Shown: positions 1 to 8,944 of the stretch, piece after piece
Numbering within the stretch: position 1 is the stretch's first letter
Layout: the number at the start of each line of letters is the position of its first letter
Source of the DNA: Vibrio ichthyoenteri ATCC 700023
Lineage (GTDB): Bacteria > Pseudomonadota > Gammaproteobacteria > Enterobacterales > Vibrionaceae
Direction: 5' to 3'
DNA length: 64,000 bases
Assembly: GCF_000222605.1 (NCBI RefSeq)
Contig: NZ_AFWF01000040.1
Span: 1-64,000, forward strand
Translations under genes and position numbers: made by a program
The notes under the pieces: generated by a model
The model's database searches: none
Seen by the model: the letters and a program-made list of their open reading frames with translations, nothing else
What the model was told of the DNA's origin: nothing

Positions 1-273
1 TAGTGACTTAGTCAGAGATGCGGCGTTTGTCCTTAATATTGAACTGCATTATCTTCCACCTTACAGCCCAAACCTCAACCCAATAGAGCGGCTATGGAAA
101 GTAATGAACGAGAAGTCGAGGAACAACGTTTACTTCAAAAAGAAACGGGACTTCAAGGCTGCAATAGACCAATTTTTTACTGTGACTCTTCCAGAGATCG
201 CAGGCTCTTTGACATCTCGAATTAATGATAATTTTCAGGTTCTCAAGCCTGCATCTTCAAGTTGATTCGGTAT
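1..273 (+). mobile_element. Right end of an IS630-family insertion sequence (left part outside window)
   Basis: The window opens inside an insertion sequence. The transposase reading frame ends at 265, and the short segment after it (gattcggtat, about 264-273) is the probable terminal end, because the neighbouring minus-strand gene is joined to it in frame with no spacer. IS630/Tc1-type elements insert at TA dinucleotides, and a TA lies at 270-273. The left terminal repeat is outside the window, so the exact boundary cannot be checked here. Confidence 0.7.
2..265 (+). CDS. IS630-family transposase, C-terminal 87 residues (5' end outside window)
   Basis: The open frame runs from the window edge to TGA at 263-265. 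It carries LPPYSPNLNPIERLW, the C-terminal signature of the IS630/Tc1-mariner DDE transposase group, in which the Glu of NPIE is the third catalytic acidic residue. The first two catalytic Asp residues must lie upstream of the window. The remaining tail (NEKSRNNVYFKKKRDF and on) matches the usual short alpha-helical end of these enzymes. Whether the full transposase is intact cannot be judged. Confidence 0.85.
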   Translation, partial: SDLVRDAAFVLNIELHYLPPYSPNLNPIERLWKVMNEKSRNNVYFKKKRDFKAAIDQFFTVTLPEIAGSLTSRINDNFQVLKPASSS

Positions 274-508
274 AGTCGATTTTGCCGTTAGGGTAGGTTT
301 TTGCCGCGAGTGCCAAGCAGATATGTTCAAGCTTTGCGTTAGTCATGCTGTCTTTACCGACCAATACCAGAGAGGTAAACGGGGTAATAATGATAATGGC
401 TAAGGCCATTAGTATTGGGTTGTGCCAGAATCGCTTCTGTTTTTTAGGTGGTACGTTGGAGTGTATTTTCTCTTTTTTAGCCGAATTTTTGCGTTTATTT
501 TTAGCCAT
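257..508 (-). CDS. Small membrane protein, C-terminus probably altered by IS insertion
   Basis: An 83-residue product starting at MAKNKRKNSAKKEK: a strongly basic N-terminus (residues 1-30), one hydrophobic segment (about 32-50, PILMALAIIIITPFTSLVLV) and a short C-terminal tail. I chose the internal ATG at 508 because the basic start follows it directly; an upstream ATG at 562 adds 18 unremarkable residues. The last codons (TAT ACC GAA TCA ACT TGA) lie inside the IS end and overlap the transposase stop region, so the native C-terminus was probably replaced by IS-encoded residues. I do not recognise the family and assign no function. Confidence 0.5.
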   Translation of the reverse strand: MAKNKRKNSAKKEKIHSNVPPKKQKRFWHNPILMALAIIIITPFTSLVLVGKDSMTNAKLEHICLALAAKTYPNGKIDYTEST

Positions 509-692
509 AACAATACAACAGATAGTCTCAGTTTTTATATTTGAGGTGCACTTACTCAGCAAAGAGAAGTGGCTCTATGAAAATTCAAGGCCGTACTTTA
601 ACTTCTCTATTCAATAATTTATGTGGTACTGATTGTATTTTGTGGTTTTGCAGTATGCCTATTTTTGAGCATTTCCCACAGGCTTAAATAGA

Positions 693-719
693 AAAGGGCT
701 TCTCTGTGAGAAGCCCTTT
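693..719 (-). terminator. Rho-independent terminator downstream of speG
   Basis: Perfect 12-bp inverted repeat (AAAGGGCTTCTC / GAGAAGCCCTTT) with a 3-nt loop. The minus-strand transcript continues into TTTTCTATTTA, a U-rich run, as expected for the end of the speG transcript. Confidence 0.85.
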
Positions 720-758
720 GCGTCAATTGCCGTTTATGTTGGTGACATCGGCAACGTG

Positions 759-1286
759 CTATTGCTTATTGCGACTTGCTAGGTAGTTATCTTGAAGAAT
801 ATACATGCGCTTGATATCGCAGTACTCGCCATTGACGAATATCTCTTTGACTAAATGCCCTTCCTCAACAAAGCCGCTTTTTTCATACAGATGAATGGCT
901 TTTTCATTGTTGACGGCTACGTGCAAATAAACCTTATGCAGGTTTAAAATGGTAAATGCATAGTTGAGTGCTTTATTGATGAGTACGCGGGCGTAACCAC
1001 AGCCTTGGTAATCTGGCGCAATAATAATCTGGAACTCTGCATTGCGATGAATTGAGTTGATCTCAACTAACTCGACAAGACCAATGGCCGTATTCTCAGA
1101 ATTTTCTGCGATAAAGCGACGTTCATTACTATCGTGAATATGTTTACGGTAGAGGTCTTCCAGCTCGTAATAGGATTCATATGGTTCTTCAAACCAATAT
1201 GACATGATTGAGCGGTTATTGTTGAGTTGGTGAATGAAGCGAAGGTCTGTTTGCTCAAGAGCGCGTAAGCGGATTTCGTTATCCAT
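759..1286 (-). CDS. speG: Spermidine N1-acetyltransferase SpeG
   Basis: A 175-residue GNAT-fold acetyltransferase that transfers acetyl from acetyl-CoA to spermidine or spermine, limiting polyamine toxicity in the cytoplasm. The N-terminus ([17 protein letters not shown], then [11 protein letters not shown] at 28-38) and the acidic polyamine-site region are typical of Vibrio SpeG. The acetyl-CoA loop is QGCGYA at 94-99, followed by [18 protein letters not shown]. The start at 1286 is preceded by GGAAAG at good spacing; the longer ATG at 1319 lacks this. The gene stands alone, with its own terminator at 693-719. Confidence 0.9.
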   Translation of the reverse strand: MDNEIRLRALEQTDLRFIHQLNNNRSIMSYWFEEPYESYYELEDLYRKHIHDSNERRFIAENSENTAIGLVELVEINSIHRNAEFQIIIAPDYQGCGYARVLINKALNYAFTILNLHKVYLHVAVNNEKAIHLYEKSGFVEEGHLVKEIFVNGEYCDIKRMYILQDNYLASRNKQ

Positions 1287-1595
1287 GTTACTTTCCATTA
1301 ACAAATTAAAATAGTGCAAGTGTTATAAATCACAGAGACTTATGCTGCAGATAGCAACATAGCACTAATATTTACAGTGGGGAATAGATTTTAGCGTGGA
1401 TTAGAGCGCTGATAATGCTAACTGAAAGAATGAGATAAAGGTAAGTCTGGTCTGTGGGTGGAACTACCGAGCAAAAAGGATGATAAATGGACTCGCGATA
1501 GTTTGGTCGAGCATATCACCATCTCGAACAGTCGTGATTTTTTTACCAAAAATGGCTATTCTTAAGCCGATGAATCGTAAGGGTGTATTAAGGCT

Positions 1596-3032
1596 ATGGA
1601 GAAGGTTGTTGATCTCAATCGTTGGCAAAAAGCGCATGTAAAATCTCAAGAGGAATTACAAGCGTTGTTTGAAGAGTTACGGGCAAACTTTCAAGTAAAG
1701 CCTTATCCGGAACTCCCTCATCGGTTGCAGATTTTGTCGCAGCTTAAGAAGGCGTTAATAGAGCATCAAAGCGAGCTCATTACTGCCTTGAATGAAGATT
1801 ACGGTTATCGTAGTGACTTCGACAGCATGATTTGCGATTTGCTGCCAACGATTGACCATCTCAATTACAGTTGTAAGAATCTCAAGCAGTGGGCTAAACC
1901 GTCTCGACGTCGAGCTGGTTTATTACTTGCACCATCGCGCCTTAAAGTGCTCTATCAACCGCTGGGTGTGGTTGGGGTGATTGTACCGTGGAATTTCCCG
2001 ATTTTTCTTAGCATCGCACCGGTGGTAACCGCGCTTGCTGCGGGCAATCGAGTGATGGTGAAACTGAGTGAGCATACCCCCAATACCAACCAGATATTAA
2101 GTAAGATTTTTGCTCAACTGGATAGCCATGTTTGTACGGTGGAAGGTGAGGTGGATATTGCACAGTTTTTCTCTCAACTGCCTTTTGATCATTTGCTGTT
2201 TACTGGTTCAACCAAAGTAGGTCGCATGGTCGCGGAACAAGCGGCGAAAAACTTAACCCCCGTAACGCTTGAGCTGGGCGGTAAATCTCCAGTGATCATC
2301 GCGCCAGATGCTGACATCGACAAAGCGGTCGCGACGATCTTGATGGGCAAGTCTCTCAATGCTGGGCAAATCTGTGTTGCTCCGGATTATGTGTTGCTGC
2401 CCGAAGAGAAGCAGCGTGTTTTTGTTGAAAGCTATTTACGCCAATATCGCCAAGCCTATTTGCAACAACCCCATGGCAGTGGCATGACGCGCATCATTAA
2501 CCAGCAACAATTTGAGCGTTTAAACGCCTATCTAGATGATGCCAAGTCAAAAGGCGGTAAGGTTTACACTCTCGAGGCGAGTTCATTGGCTGAGCGTGAG
2601 ATGCTACCGCACCTTATCACGACGTTAAGCGATGATATGTTATTAACGGAAGAAGAAATCTTCGGCCCGATTTTACCGATTATTGGCTACCACCACGTCA
2701 AACAAGCGATCGAGTATATTCAAGCGCGACCAAGACCGTTGGCGCTGTATCTGATGACCCAAGATAAAGCGTTAATCGAGCAAGTGAGCTTACAAACCCA
2801 CAGTGGCGGTTTGTGTATCAATGATGTTCTATTGCAGGTGACCGCTCATGATGCCCCCTTTGGTGGCATTGGTGAGTCGGGTATGGGCCACTATCATGGC
2901 GTGGAAGGGTTCCGTTCTTTATCTCAAGCTAAAACAGTGTTGATGACGCCACGTTGGTTACCTCGTGCACGTTGGATTATTCAGTATCGTAATCAGATCA
3001 AGAAGTGGTTGTCGGCGCTGTTCATCAAATAA
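1596..3032 (+). CDS. Coniferyl-aldehyde-type dehydrogenase (ALDH superfamily)
   Basis: A 478-residue NAD(P)-dependent aldehyde dehydrogenase oxidising aldehydes to acids. The substrate-binding motif PWNFP is at 131-135, the nucleotide-binding FTGST at 202-206, the general base Glu226 in LELGGKSP and the nucleophile Cys260 in NAGQIC. Length and order match the coniferyl-aldehyde dehydrogenase clade, which has a hydrophobic/basic C-terminal tail (RARWIIQYRNQIKKWL). That clade acts on long-chain or aromatic aldehydes; the true substrate is unknown here. The ribosome site is weak (AAGG close to ATG). It is a single gene ending in a strong terminator shared with convergent secF. Confidence 0.85.
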   Translation: MEKVVDLNRWQKAHVKSQEELQALFEELRANFQVKPYPELPHRLQILSQLKKALIEHQSELITALNEDYGYRSDFDSMICDLLPTIDHLNYSCKNLKQWAKPSRRRAGLLLAPSRLKVLYQPLGVVGVIVPWNFPIFLSIAPVVTALAAGNRVMVKLSEHTPNTNQILSKIFAQLDSHVCTVEGEVDIAQFFSQLPFDHLLFTGSTKVGRMVAEQAAKNLTPVTLELGGKSPVIIAPDADIDKAVATILMGKSLNAGQICVAPDYVLLPEEKQRVFVESYLRQYRQAYLQQPHGSGMTRIINQQQFERLNAYLDDAKSKGGKVYTLEASSLAEREMLPHLITTLSDDMLLTEEEIFGPILPIIGYHHVKQAIEYIQARPRPLALYLMTQDKALIEQVSLQTHSGGLCINDVLLQVTAHDAPFGGIGESGMGHYHGVEGFRSLSQAKTVLMTPRWLPRARWIIQYRNQIKKWLSALFIK

Positions 3033-3033
3033 A

Positions 3034-3058
3034 AAATCAGGCCCAATGGGCCTGATTT
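3034..3058. terminator. Bidirectional terminator between aldehyde dehydrogenase and secF
   Basis: Perfect 11-bp stem (AAATCAGGCCC / GGGCCTGATTT) with an AAT loop and A/T runs on both sides, between two convergent genes. Confidence 0.85.
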
Positions 3059-3108
3059 GATTAGTGCATTTTATATAGTATCAAATGGTTTGCGTCTTTT
3101 GGTTAAGG

Positions 3109-4005
3109 TTAAGGCGCTTCAGATATAGGCTCGGGAGCATAGTGCTGAGGGCCTAAATGAGTCAGTTCAGGAATGATGGTTGCGATGGTCATGGTTGACC
3201 ATGTACCCGCCACAATACCGATGAACATGGTGACTGAGAATCCGAATAGCGGCTCTCCACCGAGTAGCCATAACGAGGCCACTGAAATTAGCGTGGTGCC
3301 CGATGTGATTAAGGTGCGCGACAGCGTATTGAGGATCGCTTGGTTGTTCAGTTCAGCGATAGGCAGCTTCACGTTAGCTCTGAGCAGTTCACGGATGCGG
3401 TCAGAGATGATGATTGAGTCATTGAGTGAGTAACCCAACACCGCTAATAACGCCGCCAGCACGGTCAAGTTGAACTCCATTCCGGTGAATGAGAAAAAGC
3501 CTAACAGAATAAACACATCGTGCATTAGCGCTAACAGAGCGCCCGACGCTAAGCGCCATTCAAAACGGAAGCTTAGGTAAGCAAGGATCACCATGAGAGT
3601 GATCATCACCGCTAGGCCACCTTGCTCTGCCAGTTCTTGCCCCACTTGTGGGCCGACCAAACTAACATTGATCATTTCGACGTTATCTGAAAAGCTCGCC
3701 AGTAGTTGGCGGATTTCAGGCTGTTGTTGAATGTCTTCTGTCGCAGCGTAACGCAGCATCCACTGGCCATCATCACCGGTTGAAACCACCGATACTGGTT
3801 GGTGTAACGCAGCTTCAAGATTGGTTTGGATTTGCGCTGCGGTTAAGGTGTTATCTAAACGCACCTCACTGATCATACCGCCGGTAAAATCCAAGCCAAA
3901 GTTAAGGCCTTTGGTTGCCAAAGAAAAAATCGATACGATGATCAGCAGGCAAGAAATTAAGCTGCCGGCATGACGCCATTTGGTTAGTGTTTTATTGGTA
4001 ATCAT
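3109..4005 (-). CDS. secF: Protein translocase subunit SecF (second, VemP-linked paralogue)
   Basis: A 298-residue inner-membrane protein that with SecD pulls preproteins through SecYEG using the ion gradient. It has one N-terminal membrane segment, the FGLDFTGGM motif at the first periplasmic boundary, a P1 domain, and five C-terminal membrane segments including the conserved LAALLAVLGYSLNDSIIISDRIRE. The gap from secD is only 2 nt, so the two are co-translated. The absence of yajC and the presence of vemP upstream mark this as the inducible SecDF2 set rather than the housekeeping set. Confidence 0.92.
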   Translation of the reverse strand: MITNKTLTKWRHAGSLISCLLIIVSIFSLATKGLNFGLDFTGGMISEVRLDNTLTAAQIQTNLEAALHQPVSVVSTGDDGQWMLRYAATEDIQQQPEIRQLLASFSDNVEMINVSLVGPQVGQELAEQGGLAVMITLMVILAYLSFRFEWRLASGALLALMHDVFILLGFFSFTGMEFNLTVLAALLAVLGYSLNDSIIISDRIRELLRANVKLPIAELNNQAILNTLSRTLITSGTTLISVASLWLLGGEPLFGFSVTMFIGIVAGTWSTMTIATIIPELTHLGPQHYAPEPISEAP

Positions 4006-4007
4006 AA

Positions 4008-5822
4008 TTAAATTCTCACTCCGCGACGTGAATCTTTACCCCAAATTAAATTGATCATCGCGCGAGACGCGAAAATGCCGGTGAACATACTGGTTAACAA
4101 ACCTAAGCCAAGTGTTAAGGCAAAGCCTTGAATTGGGCCATTACCAATCATGTATAACGTCGCCGCAGAAATCAGCGTAGTAATATTGGAGTCAAGGATG
4201 GTGGCGAAAGCACTGCTAAAACCGAGATCAATCGATTGAGCAAGGCTACGACCTTCACGAAGTTTTTCTTTAATACGTTCAAAAATCAGTACGTTGGTAT
4301 CCACCGCCATACCGATGGTGAGCACCAAACCAGCAATGCCGGGTAGGGTTAATACTGCGCCTGGAAGCAAGGCGATAAGACCGAGCAGCATCACCATGTT
4401 AACCACCAAAGCAGCATTGGCGACCCAACCCAGTTTACGATACCAAACGGCCATAAATAGCAGCGTAAGGCCCATACCCAGAGCCAAGGCAGCAAAGCCA
4501 TTTTGAATATTCTCCGCTCCTAGAGATGGACCGATAGTACGTTCTTCAACGATGGTGACAGGAGCAGTCAGTGAACCTGCACGAAGCAGCAGCGCCAGAT
4601 CTTGCGCATCGTTTAGTTGGCCTACGCCAGTAATTCTAAAGCGGTTACCGAGCTGTGATTGGATGGTCGCGACACTGATGATGGTGTTGGATTGCTCGAC
4701 ATTTCCTTGATCATCTCGGCTGTATTCGCTGTAGCCTGTCGCCATCGGTTTACCAATGTGCTTACCAGAGAAATCAGACATCATTTTACCGCCGGCAGAA
4801 TCAAGGCTGATGTTGACTTCTGGCATGCCCATTTCACCCATTCCTGCACGCGCATCAACGATGTGCTCACCGCTTAAGACAGGCTTACGAGTTACGTGTA
4901 CTGGGCGACCATCTTTGTCCATGATCATTTCGGTGCCATTGGTGCGCTCAGGTTTTACTTCATAGAACGCAAGGCTTGCGGTGGCACCAATAACATTTTT
5001 TGCGGCTGCTGGATCTTGCACACCTGGCAATTCGATACGAATACGATGTTCACCTTGACGCTGGACAGCCGCTTCAGTGATGCCGAGTTCTTCAATACGA
5101 CTGCGCATGGTCTGCAGGTTTTGCTGTACGGTTAGGCTGGTTAGCGTTTGTTTTTCTGCATCCGCCAGAGCCATACTCAGGCCGTTATCACCTTCGCCTT
5201 TTACAACCCATTGAGGGAATTGCTCTTTGATGTATTTACGTAGAGTGGCGACCGATTCTTCGTTTGGCGCTTTGATGCTGATATCAGCATCGCGATCCGC
5301 TTCAACACGTACGCCGCGAATACGTTCTTCGCGAGCATAATCTTTGATCGAGTCTTGTGCTTGCTCTGCATGAGATCGGAATACTTCTTTCATATCCACA
5401 TCAAGCAAGAACTGTACACCGCCGCGTAAATCTAGGCCTAGCTTGATAGGCGTGAAGCCCATATCAAGTAGCCAAGTTGGAGCTGCAGGCACCATCGCTA
5501 GCGTGACGATGTCTTCTTTTGGTGCAAAGTCTTCTAAGATGTTTTTGGCTTTGTTTTGATCGTTGTTGTGCTCAAGCACAACGGTGGTTTCGTTGTCTTT
5601 TTGGCTGATACGTTTGACGACGATATTGTGTGCATCAAGCTGTTGTTGTGCCGTCACCACCGAGATTGGGGCGGCTTTATGATTTAGAATGACGGCGGCA
5701 TTTTCACCAAACCATGATGGTAATGCGCTAAATAACATAATGATGATGGTAGTGATAAGTACCACGTACTTCCATGCTGAATAGTGATTCAGCACTGTTC
5801 GATTTGTTTTCTTTTTATGCAT
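4008..5822 (-). CDS. secD: Protein translocase subunit SecD (second, VemP-controlled paralogue)
   Basis: A 604-residue SecD: N-terminal membrane segment (about 16-35), long periplasmic region with GLDLRGGVQFLLDVD, and C-terminal membrane domain with IAGLVLTIGMAVDTNVLIFERIKE, whose Asp conducts ions in this family. The ATG at 5822 (MHKKKTNRT) was chosen because AGAG-AAAAA stands 9 nt upstream; the ATG at 5870 has no ribosome site. Its Shine-Dalgarno region is complementary to a segment just after vemP (see 5823-5991), so translation is expected to require ribosome arrest on vemP. In V. alginolyticus the equivalent pair is the proton-driven set made when sodium-driven export falters; transfer of that property is inference. 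Confidence 0.9.
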   Translation of the reverse strand: MHKKKTNRTVLNHYSAWKYVVLITTIIIMLFSALPSWFGENAAVILNHKAAPISVVTAQQQLDAHNIVVKRISQKDNETTVVLEHNNDQNKAKNILEDFAPKEDIVTLAMVPAAPTWLLDMGFTPIKLGLDLRGGVQFLLDVDMKEVFRSHAEQAQDSIKDYAREERIRGVRVEADRDADISIKAPNEESVATLRKYIKEQFPQWVVKGEGDNGLSMALADAEKQTLTSLTVQQNLQTMRSRIEELGITEAAVQRQGEHRIRIELPGVQDPAAAKNVIGATASLAFYEVKPERTNGTEMIMDKDGRPVHVTRKPVLSGEHIVDARAGMGEMGMPEVNISLDSAGGKMMSDFSGKHIGKPMATGYSEYSRDDQGNVEQSNTIISVATIQSQLGNRFRITGVGQLNDAQDLALLLRAGSLTAPVTIVEERTIGPSLGAENIQNGFAALALGMGLTLLFMAVWYRKLGWVANAALVVNMVMLLGLIALLPGAVLTLPGIAGLVLTIGMAVDTNVLIFERIKEKLREGRSLAQSIDLGFSSAFATILDSNITTLISAATLYMIGNGPIQGFALTLGLGLLTSMFTGIFASRAMINLIWGKDSRRGVRI

Positions 5823-5991
5823 GACATTTTTCTCTTCGGCAATGCCGATAGGAGTGAAAAAGTGTCGCACCTAATCGCTAAGTTACAGGTTCCCTAAGAA
5901 CCACTTTTATCGCCCAATGCACGTGTTTACGTAGCATTAGACTCAATTTTAGGTGTGACAAATTATGCCCTGATAGGGCGAGAGAAAAAGG
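5823..5991 (-). promoter_or_regulatory. vemP-secD2 regulatory stem-loop sequestering the secD2 ribosome site
   Basis: On the minus-strand RNA, UUUUUCUCU (5989-5981), two nt after the vemP stop, is perfectly complementary to AGAGAAAAA (5835-5827), the secD2 ribosome-binding region. A second nested pair, UGUCACACCUAA (5960-5949) with UUAGGUGCGACA (5874-5863), matches at 11 of 12 positions. A ribosome stalled on the last codons of vemP would cover or melt the first arm and free the secD2 start. This layout matches the mechanism published for vemP-secDF2 in V. alginolyticus; the folding itself is read by eye. Confidence 0.8.
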
Positions 5992-6492
5992 TTAGACGTC
6001 GGCTTGGCTAATAAACCGGTAGAGTAGGTTGGATTCTTTCCAGCCGGCGATACGGTGGGATGTTGCTGGTGGATTCAGCGTCCAGTCATGCCATTGATCG
6101 AGCGCAAAGTAGACGCTCCAACGTAGGGTTTGAGTGACAGTATCACTGAACTCAAATACCAACTCATAGTTAGGTTCTGCTTCGTGTAAACGCTCAGGGA
6201 TAAATGAGCCATTACGTAAAATGGAAGCAAGACTAGGAGAAAGAGATTTTGCCGGGGCACGCTGTTCGATATGTACCTTATGCGCAGGGCTAGGTACGTG
6301 CTGTTCGATGGTGTCGTGATGAATATTGGTATCGTGATGAACGATCAGCTGAATCGGTTGGGTGAGTAGCGGTTTGGTGATAGGCGCATTGGCATCACTC
6401 GCTGCTATTGCTGCGCTAGCTGAAAAACAGGCGAGCAGCAGGCTAAGCATTACGCTCAACATACGACACCGATTTATCCACTGCTTAGACAT
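5992..6492 (-). CDS. vemP: VemP, Sec-monitoring translation-arrest peptide
   Basis: A secreted regulatory nascent chain, 166 residues from the ATG at 6492. It has a signal peptide (basic SKQWINRCR, hydrophobic LSVMLSLLLACFSASAAIA), a low-complexity middle, and the C-terminal arrest region SHRIAGWKESNLLYRFISQADV. In V. alginolyticus VemP (159 aa) elongation stops at Gln156, three residues before the end; here the Gln (codon 6004-6006) is also followed by exactly three residues. Arrest is released when the chain is pulled by an active Sec machine. The start is uncertain: ATGs at 6525/6522 and 6549 are in frame, and none has a strong ribosome site. It directly precedes secD2. Confidence 0.85.
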   Translation of the reverse strand: MSKQWINRCRMLSVMLSLLLACFSASAAIAASDANAPITKPLLTQPIQLIVHHDTNIHHDTIEQHVPSPAHKVHIEQRAPAKSLSPSLASILRNGSFIPERLHEAEPNYELVFEFSDTVTQTLRWSVYFALDQWHDWTLNPPATSHRIAGWKESNLLYRFISQADV

Positions 6493-6771
6493 ACAATAAC
6501 TCACAATATGATTCGAGCTCATCATAAGCCTGAGTTTCAAAATCGACAAGCAGTGAATGCGGTGATTGTGAAATTATTATCAATTGAAGGATTGCATTTT
6601 CCCGGGATGGTGATGATATTTTAATGTTAAACCAATGATTAATAGGGATAAAATCACATTTTTCAGGGCGACTTTATCGACGTGATAGTGACGTGTTTTA
6701 GTGTAACAATATCGCTGTTCTATCAACAATATCGCGTAGTTTAGCGCTTAATATAGGACTTATAGTGAAAA
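6493..6771. other. Non-coding vemP promoter region
   Basis: An AT-rich stretch with no plausible gene. It should contain the vemP-secD2-secF2 promoter, reading leftwards, but I see no unambiguous operator. Confidence 0.4.
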
Positions 6772-6787
6772 ACCGCCCGAGGGCGGT
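6772..6787 (-). terminator. Terminator of the M3 peptidase gene
   Basis: ACCGCCC-GA-GGGCGGT; on the minus strand it is followed by TTTTTC. Compact GC stem plus U run, 30 nt beyond the peptidase stop. Confidence 0.85.
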
Positions 6788-6816
6788 CTTAATCTTAGAT
6801 TCGATGTTGGGTTTAG

Positions 6817-8664
6817 TTAGCTGCCGTATTGTCGAGCGATATACTGCTCAAATTGTTGGCACATTGCGTCATTGGACATTTGATTGCTGGCTAGAGTCTG
6901 ACCGCCATCGATAACTGAAATGTTAGCGTTTAAATCGGCGGGTGCGGCTTGAGGGCGTGGGCGGGCATGGGCAATTTTGTCTTGTTGCACTTGCCATGCT
7001 TGCTCTGCGGTAAGGTTACACACATCGGCAAGGTATTTAGCATTGAATCCTTCCCCAGTTAAGCTTTGGATGGTTTCATTGTGGGTGAGGCTATTTCCCG
7101 GTTGCCAATAGTGTTGGTTAAGCAATGGGCCAATAACTGGGTTATCAGTCAGATAGCCATATTCAGCCAGTAAATAGGCTCGTGTTTGGTACACCGCCAT
7201 ATGAGCCAGTAAGTAGCCTTGGTACGAGCAAGCAGATTCATCCGACAGTAGATGAGGAATGGCCAATAGCGGACGAGGGCTGCATGCGAGGCCAAGAATA
7301 GCTTGTTCAGTCTCGCGTGCTAATGTTGTGATGCGTTGTGGAGTGAGTTCATCATCACTGAGTTGGTACAAAGCGCGCTCAAAGTATGGAACGACCAAAA
7401 TAGAGCGTTCTTCATAGGCTTTAAAAGGTTGGCGGCTTTTTGTCATCGCTTCGATGACCGCGTCAGGGATCACCTCGCCTTGCTGATTGAAGGCATAGCG
7501 TTTTAGCCAATCGCCATCATGCAACAAGCTATCACAGAACATCGATTGAGTTTCGGCGTAGGCCATTGACGTAGGAGCAAATTCAATCGAGAAACATGGC
7601 GCATTTTGTTTCATGTTGGCGAAGTGCGCAGCATGCCCACCTTCATGGAATAGGGTATTAATCCCGCTGTAGCCACTGCCTACTTGGTCTGGTTTCGCGT
7701 TGCTAGTGAAATTGACTTTAGCGGCGACCCACTCTCCTTGATCATAAAACGAAGGGATAGGGCCATGACAGAAACCATTTTGATATTTGCCCTTGCGATC
7801 AAGTAAATCAAGAGTGAGTTCTGCCCCAGAATAATTGATATTTAAGCGGCCAAATGAATCCACCCAGCGACGCAGTGATTGCGAGAAAGGAACGTAAGGG
7901 TCAAGATCGCGCATCGCATCGCCAGAGTAGGCATAAACGAAATTATGCCCAAGGATTGCTTGGGGGCCTTTTTGTTCCGCCAGTGCTTGTAGCGCGTCGA
8001 GGTTACCTTGTCGGGTGCGTTGTTCGAAATCATCTAGAATAACGAACAGCTCCTCACTGCTCATGTGTTCCGTTTTTTGCACTGAGTAGTCGAAATAGTG
8101 AGCAAATCCGAGTGAGCGAGCAAACTGATTGCGATGTTTAACCAGCTCAATAAAGCCATTTTGCAGTAACCACTGCTCTAGCTCGATAAAAGCGTGATGA
8201 GCAGATTGGCGCACACTTTCGTTATTACTGGTGCGAACGGCGGCGGCCAGCACAGGAAGAGAGCCTTCCACTTGCTCGCCATTGTCGTTGGTGTAACGCA
8301 TCACATGAGCTTGCTTCGCTTTAAACAGCTCAGCTTCAAATTGGATTAGATCCGCTTGTTGTTGTGCGGTTTGTTGATCTTCAATCGCGTGTGATTTAAA
8401 TACGGCTAGCCAGCCCGTCAGCCCATGAGTGGTCGCAGCCCGCTCGTCAGAGTTTTCGATTTGCTGCGCTTGCACAAGTTGCTGTTTTACTTGCTTGAGG
8501 TTGTCAGCGCTGCTGAGAAATTGGCTCCATTGCGTCTGTGCTTTGGCCGCCGCGGGGTGATCGTCGCTGAGTCCCATGTAGGTATCCCAAAACCAGTCCT
8601 CTTTGGTGCGATGAATCGCTAAATAGCGAGTATTAAGATCGTTGAGAAAGTGTGTGGCCGTCAT
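6817..8664 (-). CDS. M3-family zinc oligopeptidase (oligoendopeptidase F-like)
   Basis: A 615-residue cytoplasmic metallopeptidase. The zinc site HEGGH is at 340-344, with the third ligand Glu in AYAETQSMF (371). There is no signal peptide. The long helical N-terminal half and the C-terminal substrate channel (HLLSDESACSYQGYLLAHMAVYQTRAYL) follow the M3 pattern. Such enzymes cut short peptides during peptide turnover. The exact subfamily is not certain; PepF-like is the best fit. Single gene with its own terminator. Confidence 0.88.
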   Translation of the reverse strand: MTATHFLNDLNTRYLAIHRTKEDWFWDTYMGLSDDHPAAAKAQTQWSQFLSSADNLKQVKQQLVQAQQIENSDERAATTHGLTGWLAVFKSHAIEDQQTAQQQADLIQFEAELFKAKQAHVMRYTNDNGEQVEGSLPVLAAAVRTSNNESVRQSAHHAFIELEQWLLQNGFIELVKHRNQFARSLGFAHYFDYSVQKTEHMSSEELFVILDDFEQRTRQGNLDALQALAEQKGPQAILGHNFVYAYSGDAMRDLDPYVPFSQSLRRWVDSFGRLNINYSGAELTLDLLDRKGKYQNGFCHGPIPSFYDQGEWVAAKVNFTSNAKPDQVGSGYSGINTLFHEGGHAAHFANMKQNAPCFSIEFAPTSMAYAETQSMFCDSLLHDGDWLKRYAFNQQGEVIPDAVIEAMTKSRQPFKAYEERSILVVPYFERALYQLSDDELTPQRITTLARETEQAILGLACSPRPLLAIPHLLSDESACSYQGYLLAHMAVYQTRAYLLAEYGYLTDNPVIGPLLNQHYWQPGNSLTHNETIQSLTGEGFNAKYLADVCNLTAEQAWQVQQDKIAHARPRPQAAPADLNANISVIDGGQTLASNQMSNDAMCQQFEQYIARQYGS

Positions 8665-8944
8665 ATCAATCCTTGTTTTGATAACCCTGAATAGAGCGCG
8701 CGTTCGACACCGCAGGGTTGTGATGCTGGTAATGCCTCACTATTTGATAACATGGCTTGGACGATAGGAGCAATCACTCTCTTGCTCGATATGACTAAAT
8801 ATGACGTGAAACTGGAGTGTAATGTATAGAATAAGCGAGGAAATTGGCGTATTTAGTTGACGCTAAACACGCCATCGGCAGGTTGTATATTGGCGACGTT
8901 ATCCAGCGTCGCCGTTTACAAAGCATCAAAAATGACAGTGAGTG

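Noticed and set aside
8892-8913. GGCGACG / CGTCGCC hairpin after the RIO kinase gene
   Set aside because: No U run on either strand; too weak to call a terminator.
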